From the NCBI RefSeq assembly GCF_002849615.1, contig NZ_PDNV01000015.1, positions 29,240-93,239 on the forward strand: a stretch of DNA of 64,000 bases, written 5' to 3'. The position numbers and the translations under genes are program-made. This document shows, in pieces, positions 38,417-48,607 of this stretch; positions within the stretch are counted from its first letter, which is position 1, and every line of letters starts with the position of its first letter. The notes under the pieces are model-generated. The model was not told the DNA's origin. It searched no databases and saw only the letters and a program-made list of their open reading frames with translations. Source of the DNA: Pollutimonas nitritireducens. Lineage in GTDB: Bacteria; Pseudomonadota; Gammaproteobacteria; Burkholderiales; Burkholderiaceae_B.

Positions 38417-39910
38417 ATGATATTCAAGCAACTGCAACTTAGAACGAGTCTTTTAATCGTGGTGCTATTGCTGTCGGTGCTGACCCTGGCCGCCGTCGCG
38501 GTGGGTTGGCTGGGCCAGCAGGACATCCTTGCCCAGCTTTCCAGCGCAGGCAGCGTTAATCCGACGGTCGCGAAGACCATTGCAAACACGCAGTATGTTT
38601 TCATTGGCCTGGCCGTATTTGCAATTGTGCTTGCGCTGTGGGCCTACATCACATTGTCGCGCACGGTCTTGCGTCCGTTGCGCGAAGTGGGCGACGTGTT
38701 CGACCACATGGCATCGGGCGATCTGACCCAGCGCATCGACGTGTCCGCCGATAATGAGATCGGCAGCATCTACGTCGCGCTCAAGCGCCTGCAAGACAGC
38801 CTGGGCCGCATCGTGGGCACGGCGCGTCACGGTATGAACCAGATCAGCCTGGGCTCGCAGCATATTCTTGCGGGCAACACCGATCTAAGCAGCCGCACAG
38901 AACAACAGGCCGCGGCATTGCAACAAACCGCTGCCAGCATGGAAGAGCTCGCCAGCACGGTGAAGCAGAACGCCGATAATGCGCGCCAGGCCAATCAGTT
39001 GGCGGCCAGTGCCTCCGATGTGGCGCAGCGTGGTGGTCAGGCGGTCGGTGAAGTCGTCACCACTATGCAGGCTATTTCAGCCAGCTCACGCAAAATTTCG
39101 GACATTGTCGGCGTCATTGACAGTATTGCGTTCCAGACCAACATCCTGGCCTTGAATGCGGCCGTGGAAGCGGCACGTGCCGGCGAGCAGGGCAAAGGCT
39201 TTGCGGTGGTGGCGTCTGAAGTACGTGCGCTGGCCCAGCGCAGCGCGCAGGCCGCCAAGGAAATCAAGGGTCTCATCGAGGATTCGGTGAAAAAAGTAAC
39301 CGAAGGGTCCACCCAGGTCGAACGCGCGGGCTCCACGATGCAGGAAATCGTGTCGTCCGTGGCCCGCGTCACGGACATCATGGGCGAGATTTCGGCGGCT
39401 ACGACGGAGCAGGCTTCGGGCATCGATCAGATCAACCACGCGGTAAATCAGATGGACCGCGTCACACAACAGAATGCCATTTTGGTCGAAGAAGCCGCGT
39501 CGTCGGCCAGCGGACTGGGCGAACAAGTCTCCAACGTCAGCGGCGCCTTGTCGGTGTTCAAGATCCTCGAGAATCAAGTCATTGATGTGGCCGCGACGCA
39601 GATTCGGTCCACGCCGCAACGCGCGACCATGTCGCATTCCGCAACCGGTCAGCGTCCGAACGCCAAGTCTGCTGCTCCTGGGTCCGGTGCCGGTTCACGA
39701 CCAGCCGCCCTGGGATTGGGCAACGGATCGACAAAATCAAAGCCCGCTCAAGACCCCGGTCGTTCAACGCCAGTCCAAAAGCCGCAGGCTGCGCCGCGCG
39801 CGGCTGCAACAAACGCCAACGGCGACAGCATCGATGCCATCAAGGTCAACCCGGCGGCAAACGCGTCCATGCGCAAACAGGCCACTGATGACGAGTGGGT
39901 CGAATTCTGA
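38417..39910 (+). CDS. Methyl-accepting chemotaxis protein with minimal periplasmic loop and CheR-docking tail
   Basis: A 497-residue receptor. Transmembrane helices are at about 10-32 and 60-82 with only ~27 residues between them, so it has no conventional ligand-binding domain. HAMP, methylation helices and the signalling tip ([22 protein letters not shown]) are normal. After a Pro/Ala/Gln-rich linker it ends in DDEWVEF, which fits the xWxxF pentapeptide that tethers CheR (and CheB) in Tar/Tsr-type receptors. The other MCPs in the window lack this tail. The stop overlaps the next gene's ATG (TGATG). Confidence 0.92.
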   Translation: MIFKQLQLRTSLLIVVLLLSVLTLAAVAVGWLGQQDILAQLSSAGSVNPTVAKTIANTQYVFIGLAVFAIVLALWAYITLSRTVLRPLREVGDVFDHMASGDLTQRIDVSADNEIGSIYVALKRLQDSLGRIVGTARHGMNQISLGSQHILAGNTDLSSRTEQQAAALQQTAASMEELASTVKQNADNARQANQLAASASDVAQRGGQAVGEVVTTMQAISASSRKISDIVGVIDSIAFQTNILALNAAVEAARAGEQGKGFAVVASEVRALAQRSAQAAKEIKGLIEDSVKKVTEGSTQVERAGSTMQEIVSSVARVTDIMGEISAATTEQASGIDQINHAVNQMDRVTQQNAILVEEAASSASGLGEQVSNVSGALSVFKILENQVIDVAATQIRSTPQRATMSHSATGQRPNAKSAAPGSGAGSRPAALGLGNGSTKSKPAQDPGRSTPVQKPQAAPRAAATNANGDSIDAIKVNPAANASMRKQATDDEWVEF

Positions 39911-40317
39911 TGCAGCGGTTTCTCGTCATCACGCGACGCATGTTTGCCCGTCTGTTCGTAGCAAGTGCCTGCGGGCTGGGTCTTGCCGCGTGCAGCACGA
40001 CAGGCAGTTCTTTTGACTCATCTGGCCTGCACTATCTCGTGCCGGGCCAGACTACGCTTGATGAAGCCAGCGGTTTGCTGCAGTCCCCACCCACGGACAC
40101 CTACCGTCAGCAAGACGGCTCCGCTACGGCACGTTGGTCCCACAAGGCTTCCATGGTGACCGATGCGATTTACTTCAATCAGGAGCTGTGGCTGGCCTTT
40201 GGTCCCGACGGCCGCTTTCAGCGCATTGTAAAAAGCGCGAATATCCCTCGCGCGTATATGTCCCAGGGCGACGTGCGCGTGAACGCCAGTACCGTCTCTT
40301 ATCCCACGCAGCCGTAG
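39910..40317 (+). CDS. Small BamE/SmpA-like outer-membrane lipoprotein
   Basis: A 135-residue predicted lipoprotein with a hydrophobic leader and lipobox LAAC (Cys28). The mature part has the pattern LVPGQTTLDEASGLLQSPP, then a W and a GPDGRFQRI strand, like the small SmpA/OmlA (BamE) fold, in which GxT...LLGxP is the recurring motif. It is translationally coupled to the MCP upstream and 67 bp before another MCP, so a link to chemosensing is suggested only by position. I do not recognise a characterised homologue. Confidence 0.75.
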   Translation: MQRFLVITRRMFARLFVASACGLGLAACSTTGSSFDSSGLHYLVPGQTTLDEASGLLQSPPTDTYRQQDGSATARWSHKASMVTDAIYFNQELWLAFGPDGRFQRIVKSANIPRAYMSQGDVRVNASTVSYPTQP

Positions 40318-40384
40318 TTCCATGCTTTCATTTCGCCGCCGTCTTTGGTGAAGCCAAGATCCATAACGCTATCCAGGTCCAATT

Positions 40385-42112
40385 ATGTCCGATACCTTGC
40401 AGTCTCCAGCACACGATAAAAAGAACAAGAAACGCGCCAGTCGTGGTCGATTCCGATTCGCCGATGCAAAGGTCAGCACCATCCTGATGTTGGTATTGGC
40501 TATCTTCATGGTCCTCATTATTGCGGTCGGCGGCATGGCGGCATGGTTCCTGTCAAATAATTATGATGGCCTGCGCAACATGGAGCGCCAGAATGCGCGC
40601 GCCCAGCAGGTGACGGGACTGGGTAATGACATGATGGCGGCACGTGTCTCCCTGCTTAGCGCTGCGCGTTACCAGCAAGAGGCTGCCGCCAATAACGATG
40701 CCAAGTTGCTGAGCAATGCGCGTGCAATGCTGGATAAAGCCAACGAGCAGCTGGCGTCGGTAAAGAAGGATTTCAGCGAGTTCCGCAAGAACACGGCTGA
40801 TACCGCCGATGCACGCAGGCTGGCCACACGCATCGTCAGTACCTATCAGCCCTATCTGGACGATGGTATTGATCCCATGGTGCAGGCGCTGGATAGCAAT
40901 GACTTCACCACCTTTTATTTTGTAAATAACGAGTTCGGCATTTCGCGCAGCGAAGCTTTTCAGACGTCCATCGACGCGTTCGCGACGTATATGGAAACGG
41001 TGCAGAAGGAATTCTTTCAACAGGCCGAGTTGGAATTCCAGCAGGCGTTGGTCGCTATTGGCATAGCCATACTGATTGGTTTCCTGATGATGATCGTCAT
41101 GCGGGTTGTCTTCGGCCGCGTCGTGGTCAAGCAGCTGGTTCAAGCCGGCTCGCATTTCGACCGTATCGCCAGCGGCGATCTGACACAGCGTATCGAAGTC
41201 AAATCGCGCAACGAGATCGGGGTGCTTTACGAAGCCCTGCGCCGCATGCAGGAAAGTCTTACCCGCACCGTCAGTATCGTGCGCCAGGGCGTTGAGGAAA
41301 TCAATCTGGGTTCGCGTGAAATATTCATGGGAAATACCGACTTGAGCAGTCGTACCGAGCAGCAGGCCGCGGCATTGCAGCAAACTGCCGCGAGCATGGA
41401 AGAATTGTCCAGTACCGTGCGCCAGAATACGGATAACGCGACGCAAGCCGACAAACTGGCCAAGGGCGCATCCGAAGTGGCGTTGCGAGGCGGCAAGGCC
41501 GTGTCGGCAGTGGTCACCACAATGGATGAGATCTCCACCAGCTCGAATAAGATGTCCGAGATCGTCAGCGTGATCGATGGCATTGCTTTCCAAACCAACA
41601 TTCTCGCCTTGAACGCCGCGGTCGAAGCGGCGCGCGCAGGTGAGCAAGGCAAGGGCTTTGCCGTGGTAGCCGGCGAAGTACGCTCGCTGGCTCAGCGTAG
41701 CGCCCAGGCCGCCAAGGAAATCAAGGTTCTCATCGAAGAATCCTTGCTGAAAGTCCAGTCCGGCGCCAAGCAGGCCGGTCAGGCGGGCGACATCATGCAG
41801 GAAGTGGTCGGCTCGGTACAGGGTGTGACCACCATCATGGGGGAAATTTCATCCGCGTCCAGTGAACAGTCCGACGGCATCGAGCAGGTCAACCGCGCCG
41901 TGTCCGAAATGGACAGCGCTGTGCAACAGAATGCGGCGTTGGTGGAAGAGGCGGCCGCGGCGGCAGGATCGTTGCAAGAGCAGGCGGCCCGGTTGACGGA
42001 AGCGGTCTCGGTATTTAAGATCAATGCCAGCGAAGTCATTGATATGCCCGTCCAGGCGGCTGGCGTATCAGGCCCCGGTGGCTACAACGCCTTGCAAAGC
42101 GCGTACTCTTGA
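40385..42112 (+). CDS. Methyl-accepting chemotaxis protein, membrane type
   Basis: A 575-residue receptor with a basic cytoplasmic N-terminus, transmembrane helices at about 31-57 and 220-243, a periplasmic four-helix-type sensing domain (about 58-219), HAMP and a normal signalling tip ([22 protein letters not shown]). From HAMP onward it is closely similar to the receptor beside cheW, so the two are paralogues. No C-terminal pentapeptide. An intrinsic terminator follows 29 bp after the stop. Ligand unknown. Confidence 0.94.
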   Translation: MSDTLQSPAHDKKNKKRASRGRFRFADAKVSTILMLVLAIFMVLIIAVGGMAAWFLSNNYDGLRNMERQNARAQQVTGLGNDMMAARVSLLSAARYQQEAAANNDAKLLSNARAMLDKANEQLASVKKDFSEFRKNTADTADARRLATRIVSTYQPYLDDGIDPMVQALDSNDFTTFYFVNNEFGISRSEAFQTSIDAFATYMETVQKEFFQQAELEFQQALVAIGIAILIGFLMMIVMRVVFGRVVVKQLVQAGSHFDRIASGDLTQRIEVKSRNEIGVLYEALRRMQESLTRTVSIVRQGVEEINLGSREIFMGNTDLSSRTEQQAAALQQTAASMEELSSTVRQNTDNATQADKLAKGASEVALRGGKAVSAVVTTMDEISTSSNKMSEIVSVIDGIAFQTNILALNAAVEAARAGEQGKGFAVVAGEVRSLAQRSAQAAKEIKVLIEESLLKVQSGAKQAGQAGDIMQEVVGSVQGVTTIMGEISSASSEQSDGIEQVNRAVSEMDSAVQQNAALVEEAAAAAGSLQEQAARLTEAVSVFKINASEVIDMPVQAAGVSGPGGYNALQSAYS

Positions 42113-42141
42113 CCTGAACCTTGCCCGCGCTGGGCATATAG

Positions 42142-42181
42142 AAAAGACCTCGGCGTCCGATACAGGGCGCCGAGGTCTTTT
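42142..42181. terminator. Bidirectional intrinsic terminator between MCP and fliR
   Basis: A perfect 14-bp stem, aaaagacctcggcg (42142-42155) with cgccgaggtctttt (42168-42181), and a 12-nt loop. The A/T-ended stem gives a U-run on both strands, serving the plus-strand MCP and the convergent minus-strand fli operon. Confidence 0.92.
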
Positions 42182-42269
42182 GGCGCAACGTTTGCCGCAG
42201 CGAATCGAATGGCTCCGGGATGTTGACGATCGGTCACACTGTACACGAGCATTTCGGCACCGGCCAGGC

Positions 42270-43058
42270 TTAGCCCCCCGCCAGCGCCTGCGCCAGCCGC
42301 GACATGCTGGCGTATCCGGCATCGAAGAGCCGGGCCAGGAACGGAGCTGTCTGTGGCAACACGATCATCAGCAACGTTATTCCGACCATCAGGGAGATCG
42401 GGAACCCCACCGCAAAAATCGATAACTGCTGCGCGGTGCGATTAAGAATGCCCATCGCGAGATTGATGGTCAGCAATACGATAATCAGCGGCAAGGCCAG
42501 CAGCATGCCCGACACCAATACCTGCGAACTCCATTCGAACAGCACGCCCCAACCATTGGGGTTCAAGGCGCCGATCTGTATCGGCAGAATGTCGAAGGTG
42601 CGTATGAATCCGCCCAACATCAGCAGATGGCCGTTCATCGCCAGGAACACCAGCATCGCCACGATATTCATAATGCGGGCGAGCACGGCGGTATTGGCGC
42701 CCGTGGCCGGATCGAAGAACGAGGCAAAGGACAGGCCCATTTGCAGTCCGATGAACTCGCCGGCGGTCTGCACGGCGGCGAACACGATGCGCATGGTGAG
42801 GCCCAGTGCGATGCCGATCAAGACTTGCTGCACGGCCAGCCAAAGGCCCGCGAAGGAACCCGTGGGCACGTTGGGCATCGGTCCCAGCGTAGGTGCAATG
42901 GCGACAGCCAGTACCGCGGCGAATCCGATTTTTACGCGGGTGGGTATGGACGATTCGCCCAGCAGCGGCGCTGTACCCAGCAATCCCAGGATGCGAAAGA
43001 ATGGCCAAAGGAACGCGTTGATCCAGATGTACATCTGGTCGATATCAACGGAGACCAT
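42270..43058 (-). CDS. fliR: Flagellar type III export protein FliR
   Basis: A 262-residue inner-membrane export-gate protein with about six hydrophobic segments, including NAFLWPFFRILGLLGTAPL and GEFIGLQMGLSFASFFDPATG (about residues 97-117), the best-conserved stretch of FliR. It is the last gene of the fliF-R operon and starts 5 nt after fliQ. Confidence 0.94.
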   Translation of the reverse strand: MVSVDIDQMYIWINAFLWPFFRILGLLGTAPLLGESSIPTRVKIGFAAVLAVAIAPTLGPMPNVPTGSFAGLWLAVQQVLIGIALGLTMRIVFAAVQTAGEFIGLQMGLSFASFFDPATGANTAVLARIMNIVAMLVFLAMNGHLLMLGGFIRTFDILPIQIGALNPNGWGVLFEWSSQVLVSGMLLALPLIIVLLTINLAMGILNRTAQQLSIFAVGFPISLMVGITLLMIVLPQTAPFLARLFDAGYASMSRLAQALAGG

Positions 43059-43063
43059 TGCCG

Positions 43064-43333
43064 CTAGGACGCCAGGCTGGGGATGGTCGCGAACAGGCTT
43101 TGCATGTAGTCGACCATGGTGGAAATAAGCCAGGGTCCCAACAGCACCAGGGCGGCGCCCACGGCCAGCAGCTTGGGTATGAATGACAAGGTCATTTCAT
43201 TGATCTGCGTCGCGGCTTGGAAGATGCTGATGACCAGCCCTACGATCAGGGTAACCAGAAGCAATGGCCCCGCCATGCTGAGGGCCACCTTCATGGCGAG
43301 GTAGGTCATGGACATGACGGTTTCTGAATTCAT
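43064..43333 (-). CDS. fliQ: Flagellar type III export protein FliQ
   Basis: An 89-residue export-gate subunit with two hydrophobic hairpin helices (about 17-38 and 54-76) and the conserved GLVISIFQAATQINEMTLSF. Size and position (between fliP and fliR) are standard. Confidence 0.95.
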   Translation of the reverse strand: MNSETVMSMTYLAMKVALSMAGPLLLVTLIVGLVISIFQAATQINEMTLSFIPKLLAVGAALVLLGPWLISTMVDYMQSLFATIPSLAS

Positions 43334-43342
43334 GCATTTCCC

Positions 43343-44158
43343 CTACTGGTAGAAGCTTCGCGCGAGCGAACCGAGCAGCAGATGCCATCCGTCGGCTAAT
43401 ACGAATAGCATAAGCTTGAACGGCAGCGATATCGTCACTGGTGGCACCATCATCATCCCCAGCGCCATCAGCACACTGGCGATGACAAGGTCGATGATCA
43501 GGAAGGGGATGAAAATCGTGAATCCAATCTGAAAGGCGGTTTTCAATTCGCTGGTCACGAATGCCGGCACCAGTATGCGCAGTGGGACCTGGTCGGGGCT
43601 GTCCATTTCGGGAACATTGGCCATGTTGGCAAACAGTGACAGGTCCGCCTCGCGCGTCTGGTGCAGCATGAACGTGTGCAGTGGCTTGATGCCGCGGTCC
43701 AGGGCTTGCTCGAACGAGATCGTGCCGGCGCTCAAGGGCTGGTAGGCCTGTTCATAGATCTGGTCGAACACCGGAGCCATGGCGAAGAACGTCAGGAACA
43801 TCGTCAGGCCGATCAGCACCGAGTTTGGCGGCGATGCGCCCGTGCCCATGGCATTGCGCAGCAGGCCCAGCACAATGATGATGCGGGTGAACCCCGTCAT
43901 CATCAACAGCATGGCGGGCAGGAAGGACATCATGGTCAGCATGACCAGAGTCTGTATGCTTAACGACCAGGTCTGGCTGCCGTTCGCGCCAGGCGTCGAT
44001 GTGATCGCTGGCAGCGATTGCGCAACGCTGATGGACGGCAGGAAGATGCTTAGCAGGAATAGCGCCAGCAGTATCCATACCTGCATGGCGGGCGCATTCA
44101 GCAGGCGCAAGGCAGCGGTAAAAATTCGATTCATTGAGGCAGGGGCAGTCAGGCGCAC
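43343..44158 (-). CDS. fliP: Flagellar type III export protein FliP
   Basis: A 271-residue (long start) export-gate protein. A signal-peptide-like leader ends near SVAQS, followed by [25 protein letters not shown] and the FliP signatures ([19 protein letters not shown], and the C-terminal [20 protein letters not shown]). The start is uncertain: GTG at 44158, with gaaagg upstream and abutting the fliO stop, is chosen; an ATG at 44134 would shorten the leader by eight residues. Confidence 0.94.
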   Translation of the reverse strand: MRLTAPASMNRIFTAALRLLNAPAMQVWILLALFLLSIFLPSISVAQSLPAITSTPGANGSQTWSLSIQTLVMLTMMSFLPAMLLMMTGFTRIIIVLGLLRNAMGTGASPPNSVLIGLTMFLTFFAMAPVFDQIYEQAYQPLSAGTISFEQALDRGIKPLHTFMLHQTREADLSLFANMANVPEMDSPDQVPLRILVPAFVTSELKTAFQIGFTIFIPFLIIDLVIASVLMALGMMMVPPVTISLPFKLMLFVLADGWHLLLGSLARSFYQ

Positions 44159-44491
44159 TTAGCGGCCTTTCATTATTTTACTGAGCGTGGCGGCAAAACC
44201 GGGAGCTGGGGTGACGGCTTGCACCGAAGGGGTACCGGGCTGGGCCGGCGGCAAGGTGTGGAGCAAGGATATCTGTGTGCCGGTAATGCCCAGCACCAGC
44301 CGCGCGTCTTCGACTTCAACCAGTGCGACGTAAGCCTTGGCGCCCAGACTTTGCGAACTGACAACCTTGATGGCTTGCTGGCCGCCGGTTCGAAGCCAGC
44401 CGGCGCGGCGGGTGATCCATGCGCAAGCCAGTATCAGCATGACAATGAAAATCAGGCTTACCACCAGGCGCAGTACATCGACCTCGTTCAT
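44159..44491 (-). CDS. fliO: Flagellar export assembly protein FliO
   Basis: A 110-residue protein with one N-terminal membrane helix (about 7-25) and a small cytoplasmic domain with LGAKAYVALVEVEDARLVLGIT, typical of FliO. It helps FliP assemble. It lies 6 nt after fliN. Confidence 0.88.
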   Translation of the reverse strand: MNEVDVLRLVVSLIFIVMLILACAWITRRAGWLRTGGQQAIKVVSSQSLGAKAYVALVEVEDARLVLGITGTQISLLHTLPPAQPGTPSVQAVTPAPGFAATLSKIMKGR

Positions 44492-44497
44492 GGCGGT

Positions 44498-45043
44498 TCA
44501 ACGGCGGCTGTTAAGCCGGCTGATGCGATCGGACGGTGTCACGATATCGGTGATGCGGATGCCATATTTTTCTTCGACGACGACCACTTCGCCCTGTGCG
44601 ATCAAGTAGCCATTGACGAAAATATCCATAGGCTCGCCGGCCAGGCCATCGAGTTCGACGACAGAGCCTTGACCAAGCTGGAGAATATTCTTGATGGTCA
44701 GGCGTGTGCGGCCCAGTTCAACCGTCAGCTGCACCGGAATGTCCATGATCATGTCGATGTCGCTATTGCTATCGACAACGCTGTTCACGAGCGGCTGGAA
44801 CACATGCGGGGCGGCGCTTGCCGAAGCCGATGTAGCCGCGGGACTTGCCGGCGGACTGGCCTGAGCTGCGGTTTGTTCGGCCAGCGCGCTTGCCCAGTCA
44901 TCGACGTCCTGAGCCAGGCCATCGGCCTGGGTAGACTGGCTGCTGGTGTGGGCTGCCTGTTCTGATAGCGCCGCCGCCCAGTCGATTTCCGGGCTGTCGG
45001 ATGCGCCATTGTCGTTGGCGAGATCTTTAGTTGGGTCAGTCAT
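44498..45043 (-). CDS. fliN: Flagellar motor switch protein FliN
   Basis: A 181-residue C-ring protein. The first ~85 residues are Ala/Ser/Gln-rich and low in complexity; the C-terminal SpoA domain is intact (VQLTVELGRTRLTIKNILQL, GSVVELDGLAGEPMDIFVNG, EKYGIRITDIV). The N-terminal extension is longer than in E. coli FliN (137). It overlaps fliM by 8 nt. Confidence 0.95.
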   Translation of the reverse strand: MTDPTKDLANDNGASDSPEIDWAAALSEQAAHTSSQSTQADGLAQDVDDWASALAEQTAAQASPPASPAATSASASAAPHVFQPLVNSVVDSNSDIDMIMDIPVQLTVELGRTRLTIKNILQLGQGSVVELDGLAGEPMDIFVNGYLIAQGEVVVVEEKYGIRITDIVTPSDRISRLNSRR

Positions 45044-46046
45044 GTTTTCTTGCTTGTGAGAGGTCGGTTTCGGAGTTCGCCAGTATCTTGTTCACGCGCA
45101 TGGCGTAGCGGCCATTGAACGTGCCGTAGCCGCATTCCATGACGGGGACGCCGCCCACATGGGCCACGACAGTCGGCGAGATATCGACCGGCAGGATATC
45201 GTTGACCTGCAACTTGAGCAGGGCGGCAATAGTGGTGTCTATTCTGGCAAAGTCGACGGCGAGTTCGACGTCTGCGCTGCGCACCTGGCGCGATAACTGC
45301 TGCAACCAGCGCTGGTCGATGTCGCCGGCGGTGGCTTCCTGCAGAGGGCGTGTCAGCAGGTCGCGCACCGGTTCGATCATGGAATAGGGCAGGCAGATGT
45401 TCAGATTGCCGCCCGAAGAGCCGAGCTCGATATTGAACGAGGAAACCACGACGATATCGTTGCCACTGCTGATGCTGGCAAACTTGGTATGCATTTCCGA
45501 GCGCACGTATTCGAATTCAATGGGGTATACCTGTTCCCAGCCACTGCCATAGCTCTCAAGAGTAAGGTTCAGCAGGCGTTGAATAATACGCTGTTCGGTC
45601 GTGGTGAAATCGCGACCTTCGACGCGCGTGTTATAGCGGCCATGGCCCCCGAACAGGCTGTCGATGATCAGAAACACCAGGTTGGGATCGAAGGTGAACA
45701 GGGCCGTGCCGCGCAGAGGCTTCATGGTGACCATGTTCAGGTTGCTGGGCACGGGCAGGTTGCGTTCGAATTCTGAATATTTTTGGATGCGTATTGATCC
45801 GACCGTAATGTCGGCATTACGACGCATGAAGCTTAGCAATACGGATCGCAAGCGGCGCGCGAAACGCTCGTTGATGAGCTCCAGCGTTTGCATGCGGTGG
45901 CGCACGACGCGGTCCGGCGAGCTCAGGTCATACGGTCGCACGCCGTGCGGGTCTTCGACCTTGCTGACCTTTACATCGCTTTCACCGGTTACGCCGGCCA
46001 GCAGTGCATCGACTTCATCTTGGGAAAGAACGCTTTGGTATGACAT
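45036..46046 (-). CDS. fliM: Flagellar motor switch protein FliM
   Basis: A 336-residue switch protein. It begins with the CheY-P-binding peptide LSQDEVDALLAGV (about residues 6-18), then the middle domain with the GGxG motif (FGGHGRYN near residue 132) and a C-terminal SpoA domain. It abuts fliL. Confidence 0.96.
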   Translation of the reverse strand: MSYQSVLSQDEVDALLAGVTGESDVKVSKVEDPHGVRPYDLSSPDRVVRHRMQTLELINERFARRLRSVLLSFMRRNADITVGSIRIQKYSEFERNLPVPSNLNMVTMKPLRGTALFTFDPNLVFLIIDSLFGGHGRYNTRVEGRDFTTTEQRIIQRLLNLTLESYGSGWEQVYPIEFEYVRSEMHTKFASISSGNDIVVVSSFNIELGSSGGNLNICLPYSMIEPVRDLLTRPLQEATAGDIDQRWLQQLSRQVRSADVELAVDFARIDTTIAALLKLQVNDILPVDISPTVVAHVGGVPVMECGYGTFNGRYAMRVNKILANSETDLSQARKHD

Positions 46047-46577
46047 TTATTGCACCACGAAGGCAGTGAACAGCACGCTGGTGATGTCGGGGCCCTTATT
46101 GTGCGGAAGATAAGGCTCCTGCAGCGCTGCGCTGAGGCTTTGTACCAGCGCCTGGCGACCTTCGGGGGTTTGCACCACGTCCGGCTGCTGTTCAGCAAGT
46201 TTGCGCAAAACGCGATCACGCACTTCAGGCATGAACTCGTTGACGAGGCGGCGTGATGTTTCGTCGGTCATGCGCAAGGTTATTGCCACATACAGGATGC
46301 GTTGCGTATGTTCGCTGCGTAGCGTAACGGTAAAGGGTTCCAGCGGCGTAAAGATGGGCGACGGCAGCGGCAATGCTTTTGCCGCAGGCAGCGCCTCAGG
46401 GCCTTCGGCATTGGCCAGGCCCAACCCTGTTTTCTCGTAGTAAAACATCGTCGCGCCAATACTGGCAGCAGCAATGGCTACGATCACGAACAGGATTTTG
46501 AACATTCTGGAGGTCCTGCCGGATTTAGGTTTTGCCGTGGCCGGTCGGGTGGCGGATCGGGTGGAGGTAGTTGCCAT
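46047..46577 (-). CDS. fliL: Flagellar basal-body protein FliL
   Basis: A 176-residue protein anchored by one membrane helix (about 25-47) after a basic, Thr/Ala-rich N-terminus; the periplasmic stomatin-like FliL domain has the conserved LEPFTVTLRSE and YVAITLRMTDE. It stabilises stators. The 134-bp gap to fliK upstream holds a weak hairpin (about 46640-46672) and no recognisable promoter. Confidence 0.92.
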   Translation of the reverse strand: MATTSTRSATRPATAKPKSGRTSRMFKILFVIVAIAAASIGATMFYYEKTGLGLANAEGPEALPAAKALPLPSPIFTPLEPFTVTLRSEHTQRILYVAITLRMTDETSRRLVNEFMPEVRDRVLRKLAEQQPDVVQTPEGRQALVQSLSAALQEPYLPHNKGPDITSVLFTAFVVQ

Positions 46578-46711
46578 CGTAAGCTGCGAAGGAGTGCTGA
46601 CGCACTATCGTTCAAGGTAATCCATTGTGCCCCAGGCTGCCATTCCCGATCCTGTTGAATAGGGCAGGGAATACTCGGTAGCTCCGGGGTTTGAATGAGT
46701 GTGGTCGCGCA

Positions 46712-48145
46712 TCAAACGAAGGTGTCGACAAGTGCATCCGGGGCACGGCTACGTGCGGGCGAACGCGCGTCCAGTCCGGAAACATCAACGATGGTACCGC
46801 CCGAGCCCGTGTTTGCGGATTTTCGGCCGGCGCCAAACGACTCGTTAAACGATTGGTCGGCCTGGCCCTGATCGTTGACGCTGGTTTGCCCCAACGATAT
46901 GCCGGCCTGCGCCAGCAGCTGTTGCAACTGGGGCAGGGAATTTTCCACCGTCTGCCGCACGGCAGCATGAGGCGAGGTAAAAATGGCGTGCGCCACATTA
47001 TCGCTGATATTGATGGAGATACGCAGCGGTCCCAACTCTGGCGGGTCCAGCCGCAGCTCTGCCGTGTGCGGCATATTATGGCCGCCTTGTGTCAGCGAAA
47101 CGAACTGCCGCCCGAACTCTGCACCCCATTGGGGACTCTGCAAGGGCGTAGCAATACCGGGCAGGGCAACTTGGGCGCCGGTATTGGGCAGCGAACCCAG
47201 GCTCGTTGGAAACGGAGTAGCACCGCTCGCAGCGGTAATGGAGCCTGCCTGCGAGGCGCTTAAATCAATCTGTGTAGACGCTGCGGCAAAGCTGGTCCTG
47301 GCGCTCACCGAAGCGATATCGGCGGCAAGCGCGGTGGCATCCAATGTGGCGGTCTTGGCGAGGGTGACATCAACCGCCAAGCCTTGCGCCGACACCGCAT
47401 TTTTTCGGATGTTGGCGGCAACAGCGGGCGCCTTGCGCAGGTTCAGCTCGGTCTGGTGAGGCAGCGCCTTGCGTGCATCAAGTGCGGCGTGAAAAGGCTG
47501 CGCCCTTGCTTGCATTGGGACGAACCCGGCCGGTAGTTCGATGGCTTTGGCAGGCGTCCCGACGGACGTGTCCGGCCTGATCGCCAGCATTTGTGCTTTG
47601 GCCGTCGCGTCCTGTTTCGCGGCGGCCGCCAAGGCTGCAGCGGAGTTGACGCCAGCCTGTGCGGCATGGAATGGTGTGACCAGCGGATTGCCACGAGCCA
47701 GTTCGGCCGCAAGGCCGTCTGCGTTGGCAGGCGTAATATTTTGCTGCGCGGCAGCGGAAAGCGTAGTGTCGATCGCGGCAGCGTTGCCGGGAGTAGCGTG
47801 TACGGCGCCCGGCAGTCGGGCAGCGATGGCCAGTGCCGCTTCCGCTGCGATATTCAAGGCGATTTGAGGCAGGCCAAGGCCTTGCTCGGCAATCTGTTCC
47901 GCCGCTGCTTCATCCGTGGGCTTGGCATCATCTGCTGCCACATCGTGCTGGTCGCCTTGCTTGGATCCGGTGTCGGTGGGAGCGGATATGACTTTTACAG
48001 GTGCAGGCTCATTCGTTTGCTGACGTGTCAGCACAGACGAAAAGTTTGGCGTGTTCGCATCCGGCTCGCGGCTATCGCCGGTCCTGGTACCACCCGGATT
48101 GCTGGGCGCGGCCGGGAGGGCAGAGGAAATCGTCGGTGTATTCAT
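46712..48145 (-). CDS. fliK: Hook-length control protein FliK
   Basis: A 477-residue secreted ruler. Most of the N-terminal 330 residues are Ala/Thr/Gln-rich and of low complexity; the C-terminal Flg_hook domain contains the diagnostic ELRLDPPELGPLRISINI and LPQLQQLLAQAGISLG. Its position between fliJ and fliL is the standard one. A second FliK-like gene lies at 54926-56275. Confidence 0.93.
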   Translation of the reverse strand: MNTPTISSALPAAPSNPGGTRTGDSREPDANTPNFSSVLTRQQTNEPAPVKVISAPTDTGSKQGDQHDVAADDAKPTDEAAAEQIAEQGLGLPQIALNIAAEAALAIAARLPGAVHATPGNAAAIDTTLSAAAQQNITPANADGLAAELARGNPLVTPFHAAQAGVNSAAALAAAAKQDATAKAQMLAIRPDTSVGTPAKAIELPAGFVPMQARAQPFHAALDARKALPHQTELNLRKAPAVAANIRKNAVSAQGLAVDVTLAKTATLDATALAADIASVSARTSFAAASTQIDLSASQAGSITAASGATPFPTSLGSLPNTGAQVALPGIATPLQSPQWGAEFGRQFVSLTQGGHNMPHTAELRLDPPELGPLRISINISDNVAHAIFTSPHAAVRQTVENSLPQLQQLLAQAGISLGQTSVNDQGQADQSFNESFGAGRKSANTGSGGTIVDVSGLDARSPARSRAPDALVDTFV

Positions 48146-48157
48146 GGCTTGCCCTGG

Positions 48158-48607
48158 TTAATAGGAATGGTGTGCCCGGCGGAACTGGTTGGCAGACAGT
48201 TCATCGCTGGCCAGTTGTTCGCTGCGGTTGGCGCGCACCAACTGCTGACGCGACTGGCGCGACTGTAACGCTTCGAACGAGCTGAGACGGCGTTTCTGGG
48301 CATACCACTGCTGGCGGCCTTGCTCGATCCGGACGTCCATTTGTCCAACGATGCTATTTTGCTGTGAAATGGCCTCATCCAAAGTGGCGATGAACTGCCT
48401 AAAGTTATGGTAGTTCGAGGCTGACAAGCCGGTTTCAGTGGCTTTTTGCAGCCGTTGCGCATAGTCCAGGCGATAGTCATGCAACATCGACAATTGCGAT
48501 TCGGCCTTATTGCGCTCGGTGGTCAGAAGCTGCAGCTGCTTGCCGGCCTCGTTCGCGGTGTCTTTGGCAAGGTCTATCAAGACGTTCAACGATGCGGTAC
48601 TAGCCAT
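48158..48607 (-). CDS. fliJ: Flagellar export chaperone-escort protein FliJ
   Basis: A 149-residue protein that is almost all coiled coil, with the FliJ pattern ([29 protein letters not shown]). It is the central stalk of the FliI ATPase. It overlaps fliI by 8 nt. Confidence 0.92.
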   Translation of the reverse strand: MASTASLNVLIDLAKDTANEAGKQLQLLTTERNKAESQLSMLHDYRLDYAQRLQKATETGLSASNYHNFRQFIATLDEAISQQNSIVGQMDVRIEQGRQQWYAQKRRLSSFEALQSRQSRQQLVRANRSEQLASDELSANQFRRAHHSY

